Assembly: GCF_018069865.1 (NCBI RefSeq)
Contig: NZ_JAGQDG010000011.1
Coordinates: 1 to 54,231, forward strand
From: Ideonella paludis
Lineage (GTDB): Bacteria; Pseudomonadota; Gammaproteobacteria; Burkholderiales; Burkholderiaceae_C
Direction of reading: 5' to 3'
Length of the DNA: 54,231 bases
Under the pieces are notes generated by a model. It did no database searches, was not told the DNA's origin, and was given only the letters and a program-made list of their open reading frames with translations. Position numbers and translations under genes: made by a program. This document shows positions 26,124 to 34,711 of this stretch, piece by piece (position 1 is the first letter of the stretch; each line of letters starts with the position of its first letter).

Positions 26124-27242
26124 TCACAGATTTGGCGGCGCAACCTCGACAGTACTCAGCACGCCGCCTTCATTGAGCAGCGACAGCAAATCGTTGTGCC
26201 GCGGCGCCGAGCGCATATAGGTGTCGTGAAAGACCTTCGCGAGGAATTCGGGCCGGCCACGCTCATAGAAGGCCAGGAGGGCGAATGTGTATTCGCGCCG
26301 ATTCACGCAAGTGAAGGTGAATGGCGCCAAGGAGTGCTTCAGCAGCGGGATGTTCATGCACAGGCGCGACGTGCGCTTGTTGCCATCCATGAATGGCTGC
26401 AGGTAGGAGATCATCGCCATCGTGAAGAGCGACTGCTCAAACGGGTCTTCGATGCGCGCCGCCTTTTCGCAAAACGCTGTCGTCTCCTCGTCCAGTTGCT
26501 GGGGAACACTGATGGGCCGATATGTGCTCTCAATGACGTGGACAGGAGCGAGCCGCAGGCGGCGCTCGTCTGCGGGGTTACCCAGTAGGCTACGGCTCAA
26601 CCTTTGATGAACCTCGAGCAGCGTGGGTCGCGAGAGGTCGAGATCGGCTCGGTGATCGCAGATGTACTGGATAGCCGTCTTGTGGTTGGAAACGATGAGG
26701 AACTCCTGCTCCGACATCCCTTCCGGGCGTTCTCCGAGTTCGACAAGACGCTTGGTGTCGAGCCAGGTGATGCGCACGTCCTCGAGCCGACTCGACGCAT
26801 ACGACAGGTCAATGACGAGACTGTTCATGACGCAGCGGTAGGACGTGTCGTTCGTTGTTGCGTCAGCGCGGGCAATGCTCAAAAGAGCCTTTGCTTGCTC
26901 CGGACTCAGCCAGCGGGTCACATTCGGCTCGTAGGCCTGCAGAACGGCGGGGTTGTACGGAGAAAGCGCGCGCGTGGCTGGAGGCTGGCTAAGCTCCCAG
27001 CGGATGAACGGCTCCGAGTTGCAATCGAGACGATATCGACGATTGCGCGTGTTGCCCCGGGCCTCAACGAGCCCATCGCCCGTCATGTCATGAAGGGCTC
27101 GGAATGCCGTCGTGCGGTCGACCTGAAGCACCTCCGCGACGTCGGTCGCGGAGACCCACTCGGACTCGGTCTGTCGGGACAGCTCGTGGTATTGGTCGAG
27201 CAGGACTCTGACGATATCGTCCTGGCGCGAAGAGGTGGTCAT
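26124..27242 (-). CDS. Fic-domain protein with N-terminal winged HTH and altered active site
   Basis: A 372-residue two-domain protein. Residues about 1-75 form a winged helix (EWVSATDVAEVLQVDRTTAF). The Fic core follows, with the motif YLQPFMDGNKRTSRL near residue 285. The usual HPFxxGNGR histidine, the base for AMP transfer, is Gln here, and the second Gly of GNGR is Lys. A helix SYASSRLEDV (about 148) resembles the (S/T)xxxE(G/N) inhibitory motif with Asp last. This QPF-DGNKR variant occurs in a recognised subgroup of Fic proteins whose chemistry is unclear. The ATG at 27242 is followed upstream by GTTGCA repeats that could be its operator. It is monocistronic. Confidence 0.8.
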   Translation of the reverse strand: MTTSSRQDDIVRVLLDQYHELSRQTESEWVSATDVAEVLQVDRTTAFRALHDMTGDGLVEARGNTRNRRYRLDCNSEPFIRWELSQPPATRALSPYNPAVLQAYEPNVTRWLSPEQAKALLSIARADATTNDTSYRCVMNSLVIDLSYASSRLEDVRITWLDTKRLVELGERPEGMSEQEFLIVSNHKTAIQYICDHRADLDLSRPTLLEVHQRLSRSLLGNPADERRLRLAPVHVIESTYRPISVPQQLDEETTAFCEKAARIEDPFEQSLFTMAMISYLQPFMDGNKRTSRLCMNIPLLKHSLAPFTFTCVNRREYTFALLAFYERGRPEFLAKVFHDTYMRSAPRHNDLLSLLNEGGVLSTVEVAPPNL

Positions 27243-27452
27243 TGCTATATGTTGCAGTCAATGTTGCGAGTGTGCATCATGCGGTGCAACTAACAATGCT
27301 GAACCGCTGCATGGCTCCGCTCAGGAGAGCCCTTTTCGCGAGCCTGATGTGGCCAGGGGATGCGCTGCCGAGGGATGGCACTTGTAGGTGACTTTGCGAC
27401 GATGCATTCTTTTAGGCACTATCGCGAGTGCATCAAGATGACAACAATTAGT

Positions 27453-27466
27453 TAACAAGTTTGTTA
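27453..27466. promoter_or_regulatory. Palindrome over the start of the AbiEi-like operon
   Basis: TAACAAGTTTGTTA has perfect arms TAACAA/TTGTTA and lies seven bases before the ATG at 27474, covering the ribosome-binding region. An extra AACAA half-site precedes it. The position suits autorepression by a toxin-antitoxin type regulator. Confidence 0.5.
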
Positions 27467-27473
27467 TCCAGCC

Positions 27474-27764
27474 ATGAGATATTCGCGAAAGCCAATCGCC
27501 TCCGACCAGGTCCGGACTTGGGCGGCCACGACAAAATGGAGAGACCTCGACGACCTGTGGTGGCTGGGCACACAGGTGCGAGCGGTGCCGGACTCGGCCA
27601 GTGACGCGACCATCAATCAGTTCCTGCACCACCTCAGCGGCTACAAGACTCCGGATGGAATGAGCCCACGCCAGGCGCTGATTCGATTCCACGCTCACAA
27701 CGTCGACGACTTGGTCAAACAGGGGGACTCAGAACTCAGGCGCTGGCTGCCTCCGCATCACTGA
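27474..27764 (+). CDS. Hypothetical protein, first gene of the AbiEi-like operon
   Basis: A 96-residue soluble protein of unknown family (begins MRYSRKPIASDQVRTWAATT; ends ELRRWLPPHH). Aromatic-rich WRDLDDLWWLG near residue 22 is its most distinctive part. It lies 15 bases before a 44-codon frame and in the same direction as the AbiEi-like gene. The palindrome directly upstream supports it as a real operon leader. It might be the partner of the AbiEi-like protein, but has no recognisable nucleotidyltransferase motif. Confidence 0.5.
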   Translation: MRYSRKPIASDQVRTWAATTKWRDLDDLWWLGTQVRAVPDSASDATINQFLHHLSGYKTPDGMSPRQALIRFHAHNVDDLVKQGDSELRRWLPPHH

Positions 27765-27779
27765 AATATTCTGTCGACC

Positions 27780-27914
27780 ATGGACGGCATTCGCGGCTTC
27801 GCGCGGTACGTCGACGAGGCATTTCGGAAGGTGGAAGTTGCGCTGCAGGGGAGCGAGAGCGGGCCGGCCGCTCCGCAGGTGCCAGCAGCCAGAGCGCGGC
27901 GGCCAAAGCCATGA
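27780..27914 (+). CDS. Possible 44-residue peptide
   Basis: ATG at 27780 opens a 44-codon frame (MDGIRGFARYVDEAFRKVEV, then a basic Ala/Pro-rich tail) that ends in an ATGA overlap with the AbiEi-like gene at 27911. The overlap and tight spacing argue for translation. No family recognised. Confidence 0.4.
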   Translation: MDGIRGFARYVDEAFRKVEVALQGSESGPAAPQVPAARARRPKP

Positions 27915-28513
27915 GCACTCGGGTGTCCGTCATTCAGCGGCTCTTGAGTTTGCCGGATGCGTTTTCGCTGAACCTTTGCGCCTCGTTGCTCGGCATCGAG
28001 AAGGGCGTCGCCAAGGTCTACCTGTCTCGGTGGGCCGCGGCCGGCTACGTCAAGTCGTCTGGCCCCAGGACCGGGTTTTACTTCAACGTGCTCAAGAACA
28101 GGAACTCGACGTCGGAGTTTCTGCCTCAGGCCGTCCTTCACGTGCACCCAACCGCCTTGGTCCGCGGCGCAACTGTGATTCACGCCTCAGGGTTGACGAC
28201 CCAGGTCGCGCACCAAATTGACGTTGCCGTGCTGGCGCCGGCAAACCGGGCCCACACGGATGGCTTTGTGGCGTGGCCGAAGTCGAAACGCTGGTATGTC
28301 GCGATGAGGGACATGAAGCTCAAGGATGGGCTATTCGGCCTACCTGCGCTTCAACCTGAGGCTGCGCTCGCGGACATGTTCGCCACTTCCAACGATTGGC
28401 ATCCAGACATTGACGACCTCGAGGTCGATGAGTTGGACTGGGCGAAGTTCAAGGTCGTCTGTGACCGCCTGGGCATCGAAGTCCCCGAGCAACTGAAAAG
28501 TCTCGTGGAGTGA
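27911..28513 (+). CDS. AbiEi-like antitoxin/regulator
   Basis: A 200-residue protein. The N-terminus (about 1-60) is a winged helix (FSLNLCASLLGIEKGVAKVY; GPRTGFYFNV), followed by a second domain with VLHVHPTALVRGATVIHASG and a C-terminal segment LQPEAALADMF, the arrangement seen in AbiEi-family type IV antitoxins. It starts with an ATGA overlap. The expected AbiEii nucleotidyltransferase toxin is not downstream; a repeat-rich region follows instead. Either the toxin was lost, or the upstream small proteins are the partners. Assignment to AbiEi is by pattern, not certain. Confidence 0.5.
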   Translation: MSTRVSVIQRLLSLPDAFSLNLCASLLGIEKGVAKVYLSRWAAAGYVKSSGPRTGFYFNVLKNRNSTSEFLPQAVLHVHPTALVRGATVIHASGLTTQVAHQIDVAVLAPANRAHTDGFVAWPKSKRWYVAMRDMKLKDGLFGLPALQPEAALADMFATSNDWHPDIDDLEVDELDWAKFKVVCDRLGIEVPEQLKSLVE

Positions 28514-28646
28514 GCGGTGAGGAGGCCAGCGGCAAGGCTTACCAGTCGACGTCAACAGTCCTACAGACCAGATTTGTGGGCCAACTGACAAGGCATGGAC
28601 TTAACGAGCCGTTTCAGGGGCCCAGAGCTAGATGCCGCTTGAAAGC

Positions 28647-29215
28647 CATTGACCACATTCCGTCCAATTTGGCAAATTCGCTGGAATGTGGTCAATGAGA
28701 ATTGGACCAATCGCTAATTTTTACGACGAGTGCCCGGTCACTCGTCGACTTTTTTAGTGTTTGGACGCTCGGAGGCCGCGTCATTGACCACATTCCGAAC
28801 AAAACGACAAGTTGGGAAGGTCGCCTCTGGCGCCTCGAGCCCAGGTGGTGGCGCCATTGACCACATTCCGTCCAATTTGGCAAATTCGCTGGAATGTGGT
28901 CAATGTGACCACATTCCGAACAAAACGACAAGTTGGGAAGGTCGCCTCTGGCGCCTCGAGCCCAGGTGGTGGCGCCATTGACCACATTCCGTCCAATTTG
29001 GCAAATTCGCTGGAATGTGGTCAATGAGAATTAGCCCAATCGCTAATTTTTACGACGAGTGCCCGGTCACTCGTCGACTTTTTTAGTGTTTGGACGCCCA
29101 GAGGTCGCGTCATTGACCACATTCCGAACAAATTGACAAGTCGGGAGGGGCGCTTTTGGCGCCCCGAGCCAAGGAGATGGCGCCATTGACCACATTCCGC
29201 GCGAAATGACAAGTG
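28647..29215. repeat. Cluster of ten TGACCACATTCC sites in palindromes and direct repeats
   Basis: A 51-bp palindromic unit with 15-bp perfect arms (CATTGACCACATTCC and its complement) and an identical 21-base loop occurs at 28647-28697, 28855-28905 and 28976-29026. Single copies of the motif head about 72-bp direct repeats at 28782, 28906 and 29111, and a shorter one at 29184. An 85-bp spacer (28698-28781) recurs at 29027-29110. In total the 12-mer occurs ten times in 570 bases. No gene lies inside. Multiple protein-binding sites at a transposon end, or a family of nested MITE-like units, are the likeliest explanations. Confidence 0.85.
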
Positions 29216-29576
29216 CGAGCGAGTTGATGCACAGGTGGACATCAAGCGAATATCAAGCGGTGCGCAATTGAGCATCAAAACAGAGCCGGGCTTCCATTCG
29301 ACGGAGGCTGGCGCTCAGCGGATTGGCCTCGGGGCTGGCTTTGGAGGCCTTCAAGTCGCGCCAAAGGGGCTTCGGGTCAGGTTTTCGGAGGGGGAAAACG
29401 GTGCCCTGATGGCCATCAGGTAACGCTTGGACTTGTCAAAGAATTGTCCTAGTAACGTGCACAATGATCAGAATTGAGAAGCCGGGAATGTCCTTGATCC
29501 GCACTGCAACCGACAACTTCATTACCCCAGTGATGATGATCAACCAATCGGTCAGACTAGTCAGGGAGAGCAATCG
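29216..29576. other. Intergenic stretch before a duplicated small gene
   Basis: About 360 bases. No gene can be supported. The last 50 bases (from about 29545) share GATCAAC-AATCGGTCAG with the region upstream of the related gene at 33763. Confidence 0.35.
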
Positions 29577-29717
29577 ATGAATCTGCTGCAGAAACGAAAG
29601 GCCACGATCTGTCTAGCAATTCATGAGCGCATCCTGCATCGCAGGCTTGAAGATCTCGCCCAGCTTAAGCTGCCCCACCAAGCTCATCCGGCTGGCCTTG
29701 CGCAACACCAAGTCTGA
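29577..29717 (+). pseudogene. Truncated duplicate of the 33763 gene
   Basis: MNLLQKRKATICLAIHERIL is the N-terminus of the 73-residue protein at 33763-33984 with a few substitutions. After LEDLA the frames differ and the copy stops at 46 codons. The upstream leader is also shared. It is a partial duplicate whose 3' part was replaced, probably by the IS5 piece that follows. Confidence 0.6.
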
Positions 29718-29737
29718 GCGCGGTACCAGCCCAGGGA

Positions 29738-30034
29738 GTGGACAAGCGCCCTCATGCCAATTCGGGCGTCAGCTGGAACATCGCGATGCGGCCGGGCAAG
29801 CGATGGGTGCTAGATAAGAGCCAGGAAGTGAATCACTTGATCGACGAGCTGGAGAAGCTTAATGCCAGCATGCGGGCAAAGGTGGAGCACCCGTTCCGGG
29901 TGATCAGGCGCCAGTCCGGGCATGTGTTGGTGCGCTATCGTGGGCTGGCGACAAACACTGCGCAGCTGCACACACTATTCGCGCTTTCGAACCTTTGGAG
30001 GGCGCGCCCCCAACTTGGTGGAGTGCAGGCATGA
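29738..30034 (+). pseudogene. IS5-family transposase C-terminal remnant
   Basis: The frame contains WNIAMRPGKRWVLD, VEHPFRVIRRQSGHVLVRYR and AQLHTLFALSNLW, the classic C-terminal end of IS5-group transposases. The catalytic N-terminal two thirds are absent. The following 100 bases resemble the non-coding right end of such elements. The remnant lies just upstream of the second hipBA module. Confidence 0.8.
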
Positions 30035-30243
30035 GTGCGCCTGCTTTGCGCGAAATTAGCCGGATCGGCGGCCTGCAGACACCGAAACTCTCGGCGGCAA
30101 GGCCTGCAATGGCTCAAATGGCCTCAGCCGCCGCGCCAAACTGCTTCGCGCACAGCTGACTGTGCTTCGACAGATCGTTCATAAGAGTCTGAAATAAAGC
30201 TATCTTTGGCCGAAAGCCACGGTAAGAGGTAGGATTCCACCCC

Positions 30244-30567
30244 ATGAAAGGTTCGGAATTTAACCTTGCGACGCCCCAGGAGATCGCCCGAGAGATCGGG
30301 GCTCGGTTGCGTGTTCAGCGCCTGCAGCAGTCATTGACGCAGGATGAACTGGCGGCGCGCGCAGCCGTGTCCGCGAGCGCACTAAAGACACTGGAGGCCA
30401 CGGGCAAGAGCACCATCGAGACGCTCGTGCGCGTGGCTGGCGCCTTGGGCCTGCAGGCAGACTTTGCTCAACTGTTCTCACCGAAGGTTGTATCCAGCAT
30501 CGCGGACCTTGAACGCCTTGAACGCGCGCAACAACGTCTGCGTGCGCCGCGCGGGAAGTCCCCGTGA
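30244..30567 (+). CDS. hipB: HipB-like antitoxin/repressor (module 2)
   Basis: A 107-residue Cro/cI-type HTH protein (QSLTQDELAARAAVSASALK; FSPKVVSSIADLERLERAQ tail). ATG at 30244 has AGGTAGG about ten bases upstream. It overlaps the downstream hipA by four bases (GTGA). It is not closely similar to the module 1 HipB, so the two modules were acquired separately. Confidence 0.88.
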   Translation: MKGSEFNLATPQEIAREIGARLRVQRLQQSLTQDELAARAAVSASALKTLEATGKSTIETLVRVAGALGLQADFAQLFSPKVVSSIADLERLERAQQRLRAPRGKSP

Positions 30568-31823
30568 AGAAGTTGGACGTCATCTTTCGCGGTTGGGGGC
30601 AAAACCACGTCCTTGGGGTTCTGGCCGACGTCGACGGCCAGGTTCACTTTGCCTACTCGTCCGGTGCGATCGAGCGAGGCATCGAGCACTCTCCGCACCA
30701 GCTCAAGCTTGCGCCTGGCACGCAAACGGGCTTCCCGCGACACCTCCACGGTCTGCCGGGTTTCATCAGCGACGCCTTGCCCGATGGCTGGGGCATCTTG
30801 CTGATGGACCGCATGTTCAAGCAGGCAGGCCGGGATGCGGCCACCTTGTCGCCGCTTGATCGCCTGAGCTTTATCGGCGAACGCGCGATGGGCGCGCTCG
30901 CTTTCAGGCCGAGCGTTGACTTCAAGCAGACACACCAAGACCTCACACTGCTAGAGCTCGCTCAAGCCTCTCGGGAGTTCATGGAGGACCAAGACACGCC
31001 GGCACTCAAGATCCTCGCGATGGTAGGCGGCGCTCCTCACGGAACAAGCCCCAAGGCGCTCGTGCAGTACGACGCATTGTCAGGGCGCATCAGTTCGCGC
31101 GACGATGCGCCGGGTGAGCCGTGGCTTGTGAAATTCAATGCAGCCAACGAACACAAGGAGGTGTGCGCCATCGAGCAGGTGTACGCCGACATGGCGCGTG
31201 CCAGTGGCATCGACATGCCCGAGTCGCGGCAGTTTGACCTCAGCAAGAACCTGGCCGCCTTTGGCGTGAAGCGTTTTGACCGTGAGCGTGGACTGCGCGT
31301 GCCGGTCCAGTCCTTCGCAGGAGCCTGGCACGCGAACTTTCGTGAACCGAGCGTCGACTACGTCACCGTGCTGCGGCTGACACGGCTGTTTACGCGCGAC
31401 GAGCGTGAGGTGCTGAAGGCGTATCAGCAGGCGGTCTTCAACGTCGTGTTCAACAACCAGGACGATCACGCCAAGAACATCGCTTTCCGGATGGACGAGC
31501 AGATGCGTTGGCGCTTGTCGCCCGCCTACGATCTAACGTTTGCGCGGGGCCCTCGCGGACAGCATCAGACTTCGGTTGCTGGAGCGGGTGTGCCAACGCG
31601 CGCTGACTTGCTGCGCCTAGCAGGCGACGGTGGTGTGAATCGAAAGGCGGCCGAAGCGATCATTGATCGCATCTGCGCGCAGGCTTCCACACTGACTCAA
31701 GCGCTCAAAGATGCAACTATCCGCGCAGCGACGGTGCAAGACATTGCGAGGACGGTCAACCTGAATGTCAAGCGATGCGCCGTACCGCCGGCAGCTCCAG
31801 ATCCGTCAGCGATCATTCACTGA
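30564..31823 (+). CDS. hipA: HipA-family kinase toxin (module 2)
   Basis: A 419-residue HipA-type kinase. FISDALPDGWGILLMDRMF (about 70-88) is the N-terminal subdomain motif, GGAPHGTSPKALV (about 155) is the Gly-rich loop, VFNNQDDHAKNIAFRMD (about 300) is the catalytic loop with Asp and Asn, and LSPAYDLTFA carries the metal-binding Asp. All key residues are present, so the toxin is probably active. The GTG start overlaps hipB. In contrast to module 1 it reads rightward. Confidence 0.88.
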   Translation: MKKLDVIFRGWGQNHVLGVLADVDGQVHFAYSSGAIERGIEHSPHQLKLAPGTQTGFPRHLHGLPGFISDALPDGWGILLMDRMFKQAGRDAATLSPLDRLSFIGERAMGALAFRPSVDFKQTHQDLTLLELAQASREFMEDQDTPALKILAMVGGAPHGTSPKALVQYDALSGRISSRDDAPGEPWLVKFNAANEHKEVCAIEQVYADMARASGIDMPESRQFDLSKNLAAFGVKRFDRERGLRVPVQSFAGAWHANFREPSVDYVTVLRLTRLFTRDEREVLKAYQQAVFNVVFNNQDDHAKNIAFRMDEQMRWRLSPAYDLTFARGPRGQHQTSVAGAGVPTRADLLRLAGDGGVNRKAAEAIIDRICAQASTLTQALKDATIRAATVQDIARTVNLNVKRCAVPPAAPDPSAIIH

Positions 31824-32086
31824 GCGCTGGTCAGCGCAGATCCGGTGACTGCGAAGCGCCAAACACCACGCATTGATGCTCCAACTGTCACTGGCTGAAG
31901 CAGCTGCATAGCAGCCCCCTCACGCGGACCCGCCGGTCGCGGGGCGACTGCTTCGCTCCACACTGGAGCCTGGCAGGCGACTGAACTTCGTTTGCCCAGG
32001 AGGCCTGACTAAAGCCACATGGCCTCCACGAATCCCGGTGCTATTCAAAGGTGAGCACCTCGTGCAACAGTTCTCGCAGCCGAGCT

Positions 32087-33190
32087 TCAGGAATTAATGA
32101 ATAGCTTTTTGTATCGCTCTGCCAGAGCGAATTGCGCAGCTTGCCACGACAAGCCACTTTGCTCGGTACTGGAACGAAGAAAGTCTGCAAGGAAGGTGAG
32201 CCCCCTCGCGAGTAGGAAGCGCGATTGCAAGTAGGCGCGTTTTGACGCGTCAGGAACGGCAGCGACTACGGCCTCCATCGCAGCATAGGGCATGACGCTC
32301 TTCGGCTGAACGCTTGCCCAAGCTTTCAACCGATCATGGGATATCGTCTTACCTGGAATGACGGCAGTGCGCGAAAGATACTTCTCCAGTGCTAGGTTGT
32401 CGCGACACTTGACTGCTCGCCGCAGTTCATCAAACCAATGACCAAGAGGCTTTCTGCTGGAATCGAGCAATGCCAAGACCGCGGTGGCACTCGGTCCTTG
32501 GGTGTTTTTGGAGCCCTTAAAGGCGCGCTCCAGCGTGCCAAGGGTTCGCAGCGTTGAGTCCAACAGCAAGCATGTGCGCCGAGGAATTCCGGGAACAAGG
32601 ACTTCCCATGCACCGATAACACCCTTGAGCAGGTGGCTCACCTTACCCTCTGCTTCGACCGCCCTCCCCTGCTGAGAAAGTGCCGTGACCTCGGCGATCA
32701 GCGCATCTACCTTGGCCATTTCGCGTACAAAAACGTGAATTGGATTGTCCTCTGAGAGCGGACCCAGGCCAGCTTCCAGCAGTTCCCACTCCCCAGCGTC
32801 GGCAGCAGGACGACCTGCGACTTCATCCAAAGCCTTGCCAATTTGCGCGACGAAGGCCATCGACTCCTTTCGCCGGATCTCCTTCGAGAGGTCATCCGTG
32901 AAGATGCATCCAATGCGATCAGGGTGCAAACCCAATCTGCCAGCGATTACGCGCTTGGAAGTGCTCGACAGTGAGTGCTTCCCTGTTGCTCCGTATTGAA
33001 GTTGCTTGATGAGTGCATCCCATCCGTGTCGCCTCATCAGCGTTCGAAGAGAGTGCCCAGTCGTCGCTCTGAGGACGGTATCTGGAGCAAACGCCAAACT
33101 GCTAGACAGCTCAACTGAGAAGCTGGCGCCAAAGGACTCCAATGGCCGAGCAAGCTGCAGAGGTGGAAAGCGACTGGTGAGAAACGTCAT
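32087..33190 (-). CDS. Hypothetical protein, 367 residues
   Basis: No family recognised. The ATG at 33190 (MTFLTSRFPPLQLARPLESF) is preferred to a TTG two codons earlier. The protein is soluble and mostly helical; TGHSLRTLMRRHGWDALIKQ near residue 45 looks like a short DNA- or RNA-binding helix pair, and the middle (about 140-200) may form a coiled coil. It is monocistronic between hipA module 2 and a small acidic gene. Lower GC than the catabolic region suggests transfer. Confidence 0.6.
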   Translation of the reverse strand: MTFLTSRFPPLQLARPLESFGASFSVELSSSLAFAPDTVLRATTGHSLRTLMRRHGWDALIKQLQYGATGKHSLSSTSKRVIAGRLGLHPDRIGCIFTDDLSKEIRRKESMAFVAQIGKALDEVAGRPAADAGEWELLEAGLGPLSEDNPIHVFVREMAKVDALIAEVTALSQQGRAVEAEGKVSHLLKGVIGAWEVLVPGIPRRTCLLLDSTLRTLGTLERAFKGSKNTQGPSATAVLALLDSSRKPLGHWFDELRRAVKCRDNLALEKYLSRTAVIPGKTISHDRLKAWASVQPKSVMPYAAMEAVVAAVPDASKRAYLQSRFLLARGLTFLADFLRSSTEQSGLSWQAAQFALAERYKKLFINS

Positions 33191-33436
33191 CGTCAAGTTC
33201 GCGGATACAGAGGATTTTCAGAGGACGGCAAGGTCGACTGGCTGACCGCCCCTGCTTAGACTGCCTTAGATTCCAGTTTGACTGGTCGATCAGTTTTCCA
33301 GAAAAGCGCACTCGCCAGCATGTAGGACACCAGATACTTTCTTGGCGTTTGACGGAAGTCCTCCGCCTAACCAGGAAGAGCGCCGTTGCCAACCCTTCCT
33401 GAAACCATTGATGGCAACATATTCAAGGAGCTAGAT

Positions 33437-33595
33437 GTGTCCCGTACGCCCAACGATGACCGAAGCGATAGCATGAATCCCAATAACGATGCATATTGGG
33501 ATAGCTTGGACAATCATTCGAATCAACTTAACCCAGAGCACGACGCCTACCACAGCTCTAGGGGCAACACTGGCGATGATGAAGAGGAAGACTGA
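33437..33595 (+). CDS. Small acidic protein with two NPxxDAY repeats
   Basis: A 52-residue protein starting at GTG 33437, with AAGGAG six bases upstream. It contains MNPNNDAYWDSLDN and LNPEHDAYHSSRG, two copies of an NP-N/E-x-DAY motif, and ends in an acidic tail. Short proteins with NPNsxAYxxSRG motifs are widespread in Proteobacteria and uncharacterised. A TTG start 51 bases upstream is possible but lacks a ribosome site. Confidence 0.55.
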   Translation: MSRTPNDDRSDSMNPNNDAYWDSLDNHSNQLNPEHDAYHSSRGNTGDDEEED

Positions 33596-33762
33596 TGCCT
33601 CTAGTCTGCACACTTGTGACGATATGAATCGCTCAGATTTAGTCGCATTCGGGAGTCTCGATGACGACCAATTGGACAGTATGCAAGGATGGTGAAAAGG
33701 TGTTGAAGGGGGCAGGTCAACGCGATCAACTAATCGGTCAGGCGCATCACGGAGAGGAATAG

Positions 33763-33984
33763 ATGAATCTGCTGCAGAAACGAAAGGCCGCAATCTGTCG
33801 AGCGATACTTGAGCGCAACCTGCATCGCAGGCTTGAAGATCTCGCCTGGGACCAGATGCCTCCTGTTGGCCGCGAATTCGGTAGCCCTGACTTTGACCGT
33901 CTCATGGATGAGGACTTCCGCAACCAGGCCGGGGTTTTCGATCCGGCGCTGAAGGGGCATCTTGCTGAAATCGACGTGATCTAG
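33763..33984 (+). CDS. Hypothetical 73-residue protein
   Basis: ATG at 33763 with GAGAGG nine bases upstream. Basic N-terminus (MNLLQKRKAAICRAILERNL) and acidic C-terminal half (GSPDFDRLMDEDF). No family recognised. A truncated near-copy lies at 29577, so this gene and its leader were duplicated. A 23-codon frame just before it (33624-33695) is too short to judge. Confidence 0.5.
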   Translation: MNLLQKRKAAICRAILERNLHRRLEDLAWDQMPPVGREFGSPDFDRLMDEDFRNQAGVFDPALKGHLAEIDVI

Positions 33985-34711
33985 CGGTTGCCGGTACAAC
34001 ACCGCATTGCCGGGGCTGGCTCGATGTCGACGGACTTTCCACTGCGCTGGTCACCGGATGGAATCAAGCACTAAGGTGCAGAGCGCTCGACGGACTTTGC
34101 TTGTTGGCGTCATTGCTGTTCTAACCAAAGCAGGGGCCAAAGCAGGCACGTCGAATCTAAGGCTCGCAGTGCGGTGCGCAGAAGGATGGCTATGGTTGAC
34201 CGCAATTGATTTGGTTGCCGACCGACTTGAGAGTGCTCGATTCTGGCCGTAGTGAATCGCAGCAACCGACACCTAGCAGCCAACCGTTACCCCTAGTCGG
34301 CTTTAGGCTGGTTACGGCCACTCAGGCTCGGCGGTCGAGCCTGCGACTCTTGCCTAATGCAGGCATATATGGGTTGGCAATACAGACGACTGGTGCATGC
34401 TCGTCATCAGTCACCCAGGACTACTACCCTTTTGGGAGCCTCCGGCTACCACCTCACCGAGACCCAATTCACTCTGCTATCGACACCAAATCAGTTTTAC
34501 ATCCAAATCGAGTCTCTCTGCATGCGACCTTCCGGCCACTCATCTTGAACGGTTGGAATCAACGAACGTGATGGCTGCGCGTCCCACTCGGAAGAACTCT
34601 TGCACATCTGCCCGAGCCAGTCTGCCCGACTCACCCATTTGGGGGGCTTGTCACTGACACACAGCGCCCGAAGATAAGCGCTGTTCCGACCCGAACAGGA
34701 GCGAGCCCACC
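33985..34711. other. Long gene-poor stretch
   Basis: About 730 bases of lower GC without a convincing gene. Two overlapping open frames (34206-34571 and 34397-34657) have no family character and no ribosome sites. I see no IS end, tRNA or strong hairpin. Confidence 0.4.

Noticed and set aside
27321-27698. Minus-strand 125-residue frame opposite the 96-residue gene
   Set aside because: The plus-strand gene has an operator palindrome and operon overlaps; the minus-strand product has no family character.
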